DNA of 64,000 bases. Origin: Colius striatus. Lineage: Eukaryota; Chordata; Aves; Coliiformes; Coliidae. Position numbers and translations under genes: made by a program. The notes beneath the pieces were generated by a model. The model was given only the letters and a program-made list of their open reading frames with translations. It was not told where the DNA came from and did not search any database. Positions 27,560 through 37,200 of this stretch are shown here, piece by piece (position 1 is the first letter of the stretch; the number at the start of each line of letters is the position of its first letter). The stretch covers positions 4,447,853-4,511,852 of the forward strand of contig NC_084768.1 in NCBI RefSeq assembly GCF_028858725.1. Reading direction: 5' to 3'.

Positions 27560-27795
27560 GGCACCGGCGCTGAGCACCGAGGCACTCGGCCGGCCCCTGG
27601 CGCTGACCCTGACCACCGTCTCTTACCGGCCCACGGGGCGGGCAGCCAGGGCAGCGCCCGGCCCCGGACACACCGCGAGGCCGCGGCGCTGAGGTGCGGC
27701 GGGCCGCGGCTGGGCTTGGCAGGGCGAGGGGAAGGGGGCGGCTCGGCGGCACCCCACCGGCCCTGAGGCGGGCGGCGGGGGCGGGCGGCGGGCGG

Positions 27796-27802
27796 CCGGA
27801 AG
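27796..27802 (+). promoter_or_regulatory. ETS/GABPA-type site CCGGAAG
   Basis: Exact CCGGAAG core in the SRSF11 CpG island, next to a GC box. Binding is inferred from the motif. Confidence 0.5.
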
Positions 27803-27817
27803 CGGGGCGGGCCCGGC

Positions 27818-27829
27818 CGCGCATGCGCG
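27818..27829. promoter_or_regulatory. NRF1 site CGCGCATGCGCG
   Basis: A perfect palindromic match to the NRF1 consensus YGCGCAYGCGCR, about 320 bases upstream of the SRSF11 ATG. Confidence 0.65.
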
Positions 27830-27971
27830 AGCAGGGCGCGTGCGCGGGGGCGGCCGGTGGGGGGGAGGGTGCGGGTGCGCGCGCGCTCCCGGGGCCGGGC
27901 CGGGCCGGGGCCACGCGCAGGCGCAGGCGCGGGAGCGGCGCGGGCCCCGCGCGCGTGCGCGGGCGGCGGCG

Positions 27972-27989
27972 GCGGGGCATTGTGGGATA
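27972..27989 (-). promoter_or_regulatory. ZNF143/Staf-type site
   Basis: The minus strand reads ATCCCACAATGCCCCGCC, which fits the ZNF143 consensus at nearly every position. Such sites usually sit close to the start of transcription, so SRSF11 transcription probably begins near here. Confidence 0.6.
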
Positions 27990-28008
27990 CTGCGGCCCGG
28001 GCAGGCTG

Positions 28009-28126
28009 GTGAGGCGGCGGCGGCGCGCGGGGCCGGGGCGGCGGCGGCCGGGGGGCGCGGCGAGCGGGGCCGCGCGGGGCCGCCCGGGGGTAACGCGCTT
28101 CTTTCCTCCCCACCGTGCGTGTGTAG
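28009..28126 (+). other. Possible short intron in the SRSF11 5' UTR
   Basis: A donor-like CTG|GTGAGG follows the ZNF143 site. A pyrimidine-rich stretch ending GTGTGTAG at 28126 precedes the ATG by 22 bases. This would be a 118-base 5' UTR intron; it is not proven. Confidence 0.35.
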
Positions 28127-28148
28127 CGGCGGAGCGGGCGGCGGCGCG

Positions 28149-28276
28149 ATGGCTTCCAGCAGCGGCACCGACGTGATCCAGGTCACCAACGTCTCCCCCA
28201 GCGCCAGCTCCGAGCAGATGCGGACGCTCTTCGGCTTCCTCGGAAAGATCGAGGAGCTGCGCCTCTTCCCCCCCGA
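28149..28276 (+). CDS. SRSF11: SRSF11 exon 1 with start codon
   Basis: ATG at 28149 with GCGATGG context. Donor CCCGA|GTGAGT. Encodes MASSSGTDVIQV and the first half of the RNA-recognition motif. The frame is open further upstream, but only through CpG-island promoter sequence. Confidence 0.92.
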
Positions 28277-31200
28277 GTGAGTGGCGGCCCTCGTCCCCTC
28301 CCCGCCTCGCCCGGCCCGGCGCCGCCTCGCCGCGCCTCGCCTCCCCTCCCCCAGCGCAAGGCCGGCGGCCCGCCTCCTGGCTCCATGGCGAAGTGGCCAG
28401 GCCGCGGCTGCGCCCGCCCCCGGCTCGGCGCCGGCTCGCTGCGGCGCGGGGCTGCCCGGGGGGAGGGCGGCTCGGGGAGCCGGAGCCGCCGTCGCGGTTT
28501 CATTTCTTGCTCCGGCTGTGCGAGTTTCCGTGCTCCTCACAACGGTGAATATTCCCGTGGCTGCGCTGCGCAGCGCACGTGCGTGGGGAAGAAAGACGGT
28601 GGTTACGGCACGCAGCGACACGCGGGATTGCTCCGGGCAGACGCGCGTTTTTCTTTGGGAGCTGCTTGCTCCAGGGCTTCCTGGCTAAGCTTTGCTGCCA
28701 GGAACCGCCAGAACTGCAGGCGGGGTACAGATGTAGAGCTGCAATTTTGCTATGAATATGGAATCCGTGCACAGAATTTTGTGCGAAATGGGCAGGTGGT
28801 CACTAACTTTCAAGTAACATACCGGGTTTTTTTCTGTTGGTTAGGTGCTGACGTAGGTTTTGGTCTTGTTGGGTTGAATTGTTTTACAGAGCCCAGTACC
28901 ATTACACATTGAGCATTTGCAAACGTAGTATGGAAGTTAAAAGGTTCCTTTTTTGCCACGATGAGCAAGGGTTGTTTGACTGAAGAAAAATCAAACAAGA
29001 ACACTGCCAATTATTTTTAGTACTGAAGACTTATTTGGAGTTATTTTAGGAAGAAAAAAGCTGTCACAAAGCTTGTTTGGGTTTTTTTTCCTCCATCGTG
29101 CAATCCCTGCTGGCACAAACAAAACCAGGAAGATCACCCATCCTGCTAGCTGGGCAGAAACTGTATTTCTGATGTTCTTGTAGTTCCTTTGGGTTGGATT
29201 TGGGCAATTTTGTGTTGGCAATTGAAGCGTGTAAAGAAATGGAATGTGTGTAACTGAAATGAGCGACAGTGCCAGACACGGGTTGTCAGTAGCTGGGGTA
29301 CTTGAGGCAGAGCCACAAATGCTTGGCAGCCAAGCCAGCACAGTAACTCGCTGTTAAACAGATGCAGTTACTTGATTTTCTTCTCCATACTGTAATATTT
29401 TGTCCAGTTTTTAAGGAAGATTATTATAGGTGAAACTTGTTTCTGAAGCTGTAGTTTTAGATACACATTAACAAATCTGTTAAAAGATTACTTTTGTGAT
29501 GTTGGGATGACCTGCTCTACAAGTAATGCCCAAATCCACAGCCCAGCCCAGCAGCTCTCCTTTTGCTCTCCCCTTTTGGGGGTTAATTTTTAACCTTACC
29601 ATTGTAGGGTGGTTTTGTGGCATTTCCTTTGTGTTGCTGTCTGTTCAGAGCAGCCAAGGGCTTGTGCTCTGCTTGGAGTGCTCAGGGATCTGATCTTGGG
29701 ATGCTATAGTATCTCCAGTTGTATTTCACACTGAAGAAGAATGTATTTTCCCATAGTTACAGGTTCTGTTACTTGGGTTTTTTCCTTCTCTCAACTTCAT
29801 GTCCTGACCTTTCCCTGCCTATAGTGTTCACCCATTTTTTGGGGTGGTACAGGTTGTAAATGATAACCTGTAAATTCTTTTCATAAGCTGAATCTCTTTG
29901 GCCCAGACTGTACTGGGATTCTTTCTTGCATGGACAATCTATTCATTTTAGCCTGATTTTACCTCAGTAATAATGTTCATGTTAAGTAGCAGAAATACCC
30001 CTTTAAAAAATCAGATGTGTAAGATGCTGGTGGAATAGAGATGTCGGTGGAGAGAGTAGTTTGAGGTTCTGGTACAGAGGTTGTGTTTCCCTGTCTGTCT
30101 GCTGCATTTCAGGACTAGTGTACTCAAGAATGGGTGCATTGTTCAGCCAGCAGCCCCAGTAAATCATCCCGTGTCTCTGCGTTCATTGTCACGGTGTCTG
30201 AGAGAGAGAGAGTTACTGAGTTTCTGCATCTCTGGTGAATTAGAATAATGATAGCCTTTTTTTTGTGGCTGTTGAGAACATTCTGTACTTGATGAATTTA
30301 CTCAGCCACAGCTTGGGCTTTAGAGCAGAAATAGCTCTTTTAAAATGAAATCTGTGTTTTATATGAAATGTCAGGCTGCAGCAGCAGACTTTATGTGATT
30401 TCAGTTGTGTTGGTCGATTCAGCTAGCCTCAGTGGCACTCATGTACCAGAGCAGCATCTACTCTATTTCGAGTTCCCATGTTATAAACAGACATGGTAAG
30501 AAGGTTTGAAAATATCCTACTGCATTCATGTATTAATTGTTTAGAACTTAGATTCCTACACCATTTGGGTGTGCCATAACTCCTTGATTTACTTGCCTTT
30601 AACATTTCACTACTGTGACTTTTGCTAAACACTGCCTGCTAATGCTGCTTTGGGTTTGATGTTTTTATGCAAAGGAGGGAAGCCAAAGCACCATTTTGGC
30701 AAGCTACTCTGTATTCCTGGATACAAGGGAGCATGTTTTTATCTCTGTGCCATTTATCACTGCAGTGATACTTTCCAAGATGTTGGATGAAGTGGATGTT
30801 TCTAATGTTACTGTTTTAAAAGCTGCAGTAGGCTGGCTCCAGTCTAGTTTTTAATGTCAAGTTACATTTTTAAAAGTATGATCTGATATTTAGGGCAGTT
30901 GTTGAGTTTGTGTAACTGGCATGTGGGGCTGAACCTGTGCTCAGTGCTGGTGGAGGCTGAATAGCTTTTGGCAGTTGCACTAACAGAAAGAGATCTTGGA
31001 TGTCTGTTTTTGATGTCGAAGTAATTTTCCTTTCTCTGTGCACAGAGACAACTCTCTCTGTGCTTTCAGTGCTTCAAAGACTTGATCAAGGTTCCTCAAC
31101 CCAGATAACATTGTTTTGTCAGTGGGATGCATTTTGAAGAGCTGGTCTTGTAACTGTTTCTGGGAATCTAGTTAGTGTGGGGAAGAATTAGCCCATACTT

Positions 31201-34200
31201 TTCAGAGCTACCTCCTTAGGTTACTTTGTACATCTGGTGCTTGAGGGCAGAGCTAAACAGCACACATACTCTGGCCTTGCATAGAAACTAGGGTTTTGGC
31301 ACTTGCTACTTTGCTCAGCACCTGCCCTGTACCTTCTGGAGGCAGCATTTAGCTCATCTGCTGCACAGTTGTGTCTGCGTATTGATTTTTGTTGCTGCCT
31401 TTTAGTTTATATGTCTGATTAAAGCAAAAGCTGCACTATTTTAAGGATATGTTGACTTTGGAAACCCATTCTGGACCTTTATCGTGTTGATTCTGCCTCT
31501 GGTTTTTGGGGGTTTTGTTTCAGGGAAGGGGATGGACATGTGACACAGTTGTACAGCCTACAACCCTCTCTTGTTGCTGTAGGAAGTAGGCAGTTTTGGG
31601 TTTGGTTTCTTTTTCGGGTGACTCAAAACTTGCACATTCTCTTTTTGGGTTTTCCATGTGTGGGATTTTTAAGCAGCTCTGCTGACATGCTCGTTTTGAG
31701 CAGTGGTATGAGTACAGACCTGTCTTATAAAGAGGTCTGTGTTAGCTGATAACTATAGGGAACTTCTTACCTATTCATGAGATTTCAGCTGTAGCGTTGC
31801 CTCCCTGAGCTCCTTGAAGTGCTTTGTGTTTAGTTCTGTTCCTGCTGAATGGTAGATGTGTGCTTAGCAGTGTACATCCATGCAGAGTCACCTTGGTAGT
31901 TCTGGGTAGGAGAGAAGCAGAATGATTTTACTTCTCAACACAGCTTCATAGTGGTCTTTTAATCTTTACCCTCTTCATTTTGTTATTTACCTTAAGTAAT
32001 TTGGGGTCTGAAGCTGAGAGTGTAATACTACTGTTACTGTTAACTTAGGTGGTATGTGTTGCAGGTAACTCGGTGTCTTTCCAGAGCAAAGCTTTTGTTT
32101 GTCTCCTTCCCTTTCCAGAGTCAAGTCATGAAAACTAGTTTGCATTTAGGTGACTGGTCATAGACACATTGTATAGTAGAATGAATATCTAGTTACAAAT
32201 GAGGCAACAAAACTAGGTCTGCAGTTTTACAGTGAATTGGCCTCACTCAGTGTCATTTCCTGTCTGTAGTCACGCAAAGTGACGTTTGGTAGAAAACTTG
32301 GCAGTGGTGCTCTTGCTTAGAGAAGTACCCAAGTGCCCTGCAATGTCTTTGTTAGGTGAAAGCGGGGAGACCACAGAAGTTCCCAGAGCCCTGCTGCCAG
32401 GCTTGCTTCCGTCTGAGTAACGTGTTTCTTTCTTTTTCAGTGACTCTCCTTTGCCTGTTTCGTCGCGTGTCTGTTTTGTAAAGTTCCATGACCCTGACTC
32501 GGCAGTTGTGGCCCAGCATCTGACAAACACTGTATTCGTTGACAGAGCGTTGATAGTCGTACCCTATGCAGAAGGTTTGTGAATTGTTTAATGGTCTATG
32601 AAGCCACTGTGTGATGGCATTTTATTCCAGCATAGTTCACCAAAATGAGGGTTAGTAAGATATGAATGTTTTTAAACCCTTGGTATATTGCCATTGGCCT
32701 GTGGCTTAAAGCATTTTTTTAATCAAGTGGCACGGAATGAAAGTGGGAAGTTTACCTCTTACTGATGCTGTGGGTCTTTAAGTTGAGAGGATTAGGCAGA
32801 ATTACTTGCAAATTTTGCTCTCTTACCAGTCTCAAGGAGGTATTTCCCTAAAGAGACTTAACACAAACAGGTCGACATTGTAAGGAAATTCTGCCTCCAT
32901 AAGGGAGTGTTTGCCACTTTCACATAGGTGTAAATCTCTCCATGAGAGTGGTTGCTCCCTCCCCGAGAGAGGGCGTGGGAGAGCAGACGAGCATTTCTCT
33001 GAGAGATGCTGCCACTGCATCGAGCTGGCAATTTCCCTGCAGAGGCACTCGCTCTGGTTTGCAGCCCAGTATACCAAGGGTTTGAATGATTATGCCTTAA
33101 TCTGAAAGTGAAATCTTCCAAGAGGTGCCAAATGGGCACTGGTACTAGTTTTTTTATTCCAAGTTTTCTTGTTCATCCTTGATATATTTTATAGCATTTC
33201 ACTAAATAATAAACTCTTTTCTCTGTTATTTGTGTGTGTGATTTTTGTAGTGGAGAAGGCAAATGCAAAGCCCTTCCAGATGACTGAAAAACAGTGGGTC
33301 CTCTGCAGCTACAGGGGATTCTAGACATTAACTAAAGGCCAGCAAGCACTCAAGTCCCCAAGTGTTTTCCTGGTGTAACCACTTGTTAACTACATTTTCT
33401 CTTCTTCTTTTTATTTTTACATTTTAGGGTGTTACAGTAATTTGAAAGGCAATGAGCAGGGTTTTTGGAACTTACCTTAAAAACAAAGTGCTGAGAAGAC
33501 ACCTCTTCTTACAGAAGTCTTATTAAACTCTTCTAGACTTGCTTTAGAAGTAACTGATTTCCATTGTACTGTTTCTTGATTTACTTCTGAAATGATGGAT
33601 TTTCCCAGATGTCTTGAATTAAATGAAATCTCTGCCGTAATAAATTTGGTACATGGCCTGGGTTCAGACCTGTAATCAAGACATTGTGATGCTGTAGGCT
33701 GTCTTTTGAAGCCTGGGGAGCTGTCTTATCTCTATATTCCTTTAACTTGAAAGATCTGAAAACTTAGTTTCTGGGATGTAGGAATCTGCAGCATGACCTT
33801 TGATTGAGACGTGCTGCTCTGTGGGAGCACAGAACGCATTCTGAAACGGCCACTGAGCTACTGCTTCTGCTTCTGCTAGTTTAGGTGTAGCAGCATAGTT
33901 GAAAGGCATCTTGTCCTCGTCTTTGTACTAAAGCGTGAGACAGCAACAGTCTGGCTGGGTCAGTACTGAAATACTCTCTGAGGCCCATGGTGAAGAATGG
34001 TGGTGTTTTAACTTCTCCAAGAAGGATAAAGCCATTTTTCTCTTTGTCCATTGTGCTTGATGGTGGATAAATCTGGCACATAGAGAAATCTGCCTCCTAG
34101 TTTTGGTTCAGATTGTGTAAAGAAAATGAAATTAATGGAGTATTTTGATGGGCCTGTTTAAATCAGGGAGCTCCTCCTGGGCTGTTTCTTGCAGGGTTCT

Positions 34201-37200
34201 AGCAGTTCAGAATGTTGATGGTTTGGGCATCACGATGTGACGTATCGCAAGAGATACGTTCAGCCGATAAAGCTGTGCCCCTGGTTTTGTACCCACGTGC
34301 TCTTGTCCCTGTGCTGGAATTAAATTTTCCCTGCAGATGCCTATTGCCAGGGTCCCAATTCAACAAGCTGATTAAGCACTGTACAGCAAGGTTCTTAAAG
34401 CCATAGTGAAATTGCTCACGTGCTTAAAGCCAGGCATATGCTTAACTACTGTGCTGAACTGGGCCCTTTGATCTTTTTATTTTCTATTGTGATAATTCTG
34501 TGTGAATATTGCCTGTCACTAAAGCAAATGTTTATTATCTGTTTAGTGCAATAATTATCCCCTATATCACAAGCGCACTCCAGTTTTAGCATACACAGAC
34601 ATTTTGGTGTTGGCTGTTGCTTTGTGTTCTAGAGCTAAACACAAAGTCTACGGTAAGGTTTAGTATTTGTAATTTTCTCTGTGCTATTCCTAGATTTGGA
34701 AGGAGCTCTTTAAGATTAAAGATGGCTGGGGGGGGTATTTAGGTTCTTTGGTTAATGTTTGTTTCTTTTGTCTGTTTCTTTTTCTTTCATTTCTACACAT
34801 TCATGCAGTATTTCATGGTTCTAACAAAGCAGCAGTAAAAAAAACTCTTGAAGCATGAAAATTAACTGGTGAGGGGCCTCATTGCTTTTTTTTAAATTGT
34901 AGTTTATTTATTTCTAAATACTTTGGAAAAAAAAAAAAGAGGATCAGATGCATGATTTTTTTTTAATGGATGCAGATCTTCTAGGAGGTGTCTCGAGATA
35001 AGTCTGAGCATTTGTATTTAGATGCCAGAAATGTTGTAGTTGCGCTAATTTGAAATGTTTAGCTGTAATTGATAAATATCCTCTGAGACATAATTTTGCA
35101 TGCAAAATTACCCCATAATCTCTCTGTAGGTATGTTAATATATTTATGCATTAATGCCCTTTATCTAAATGACCTTTTTCCCCCCCTCTCCCTCCATAAC
35201 TTTTGGTGTCTAAATTGATGACAGCTCAATGACACAAGCAAGATAACAGTGCTGTGTATTATACATTTGTTTATATTATCGGCACTTCTCAGTATAGGTG
35301 GAAGGAACCATTACCTTTATTTAACAGTGGTTTTTCTTTTTTGTTGTTGTGTTTTACAGTTCTTTTCCCTGGTTCAGCCTGAACTATATACCAGGCCCTG
35401 CTGAAAATACCACCCAACAGTTTTCTTCTGCAGCTTATCCAGTTTCTCTTAAGTGCCCTGTACATATTGTATGTTTTATGATGAGATGCAGTTTCTTAAT
35501 ATGTATCACAGAAACACTACTGGTATTTGCAAATATATAGTAAAATTGTTTTATTGAACTCTCATTCTGGGGGCTTGGGCACATTAACAAATTAATCCAT
35601 CTGTATAGGGCTTTTGCTGTTGGATAGAATTAAAATACCTACATAATTACTTGTTCCATAGTAGGACCCTTAAAATTCTACGTGCAGAGCAGGCAGTAAA
35701 ATAAGACACTTGTCTTAGTTGGCTGCAAGATTTTGGGCCAGAAGTTTCTTCTGAAATGGGCAGTATGTAGCAGCATTCTTGGTACAATAAGCATGGCACA
35801 TACTGGAACAAATGCATTTTACTGCGCAGGTAAGGAATGTGCCACACTCCTGTACGTATGCACCCACAGACACACACACACAGCCTGTGCTTGGAGACCT
35901 CCAGAGACTTTGGTTGTCATTTGACAAGTCAGCAAAAGCCCTACGCTTGATTCAACCAAAAAAAAAAATAGTTCCATACCTTCTCTTTTAAGTTTTGCAA
36001 AATTTGTATGGTAGGTGTAAAAGAAAACATAGTGAACTGTACCATATTATTAACCCCTAAATCAAACTTTTTTTGTCTTGTGTATCTTGATTTTTCTGTG
36101 TGCTTTGTAGTGAAGCAGCCGACACGAGTCGTTGTTCATAAAACAGCTTTTGAAAGTTGAGAGCACACCCCTGGAGAACCGACTGTGCTTGCTTACGTTT
36201 GGTTCATGACTTAAAAATCGAGTACAGGTGATGAAATCTTGGCAGTGTTAACAAAAAAGTAGTGTGTATTGTGCTATTTTTTTGCTCTAGAAACTTAACC
36301 ATTTGTAGAGAAAAAGGAACAGTCAAATTTTCACACATTGAAGTTTCATTCTGACAAAAAAGTTAATGATAAATATTAATAGACATCAAGCTTTGTATTT
36401 TAGCCAACATAAGTACTTTCAACAAACTCAGGTGGTGTATCAGGGAGACATTTTCTGGGTGTATTTGTGTATTTTCTGCCTTTGAGATGGAATGCATTCT
36501 AACGCGAGGCTGTTTCTCTGCAGGAGTTATTCCTGATGAGACTAAGGCTTTGTCTCTCTTGGCACCAGCTAATGCGGTGGCAGGTCTGCTGCCTGGAGGT
36601 GGACTCCTGCCTACTCCCAACCCACTTTCTCAGGTAGGCTTTCCAGTGAGGCTGAAGTCAAGGGAAATGCTTAGAACATTAGATTTGAACTTAACTGTTG
36701 TTTTTTCCCAGGACAGATAGGATGATATGCTAGTGCCGATTCCTAGAATGTTTTAGCTTATCTGCCCTGATGGATCGTTACAGCTGTCTGACACAAATTG
36801 TGGCCAAACAGTGCTGAGTTGCCAGATGAGATACTTTCGTTTCCTTAATGGGATGTTTCTGGTATCTCAGGGGCCCTGTCTTCACCTCTCTGTCATCCTT
36901 CTTTTAGCCATTGTACGCTTACAGGCAGGTTTGGCAAACAGTGGAGATGTCGTGGGGTTTTGGTCCATGAACCTGAAGGAGTTGACAGGCTGTGGAGATC
37001 CCTTCTGTTAGTACTCCAGCTGAGGGCAAAGCATGTAGCCTTTTTGCTTGTTGGCTAAATACACAGGAATTCACGAGGAAGAGGAGCAGTTCTCAAACCC
37101 GTTGTAGCTGGCGCTGAGCTCTTCTCTGTGTAGCTCCTGTTAGGATTTCTGACGGCATGAGAGATGCACATGCCATGGAGTCACCCAGAAGGTCGTTAAC

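Larger units (their letters stand above)
27560..28480 (+). promoter_or_regulatory. CpG island promoter of SRSF11
   Basis: Very CpG-dense sequence runs up to and across SRSF11 exon 1. It contains an ETS site (27796), GC boxes (for example GGGGCGG at 27804-27810), an NRF1 site (27818) and a ZNF143-like site (27972). This combination is typical of broadly expressed TATA-less promoters. Confidence 0.8.

Noticed and set aside
27623-28621. A 332-codon minus-strand open frame across the SRSF11 promoter
   Set aside because: It is antisense to SRSF11 exon 1 in a CpG island and is Ala/Pro/Arg-rich with no domain.
32830-33140. Overlapping open frames on both strands in SRSF11 intron 2
   Set aside because: The proteins have no recognisable domain and there is no splice context. 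Possibly an old unidentified repeat.
34199-34652. Exon from acceptor TTTCTTGCAG at 34198 to donor CTACG|GTAAGG
   Set aside because: It would be over 450 bases and contain the MITE-like element. Its length and content are unlike the exons of this gene.
35360-35519. Third exon-like segment in SRSF11 intron 2 after TTTTACAG
   Set aside because: The acceptor is good and an early TGA is in frame, but no convincing donor follows; the best is G|GTATTT. It is weaker than the two reported candidates.
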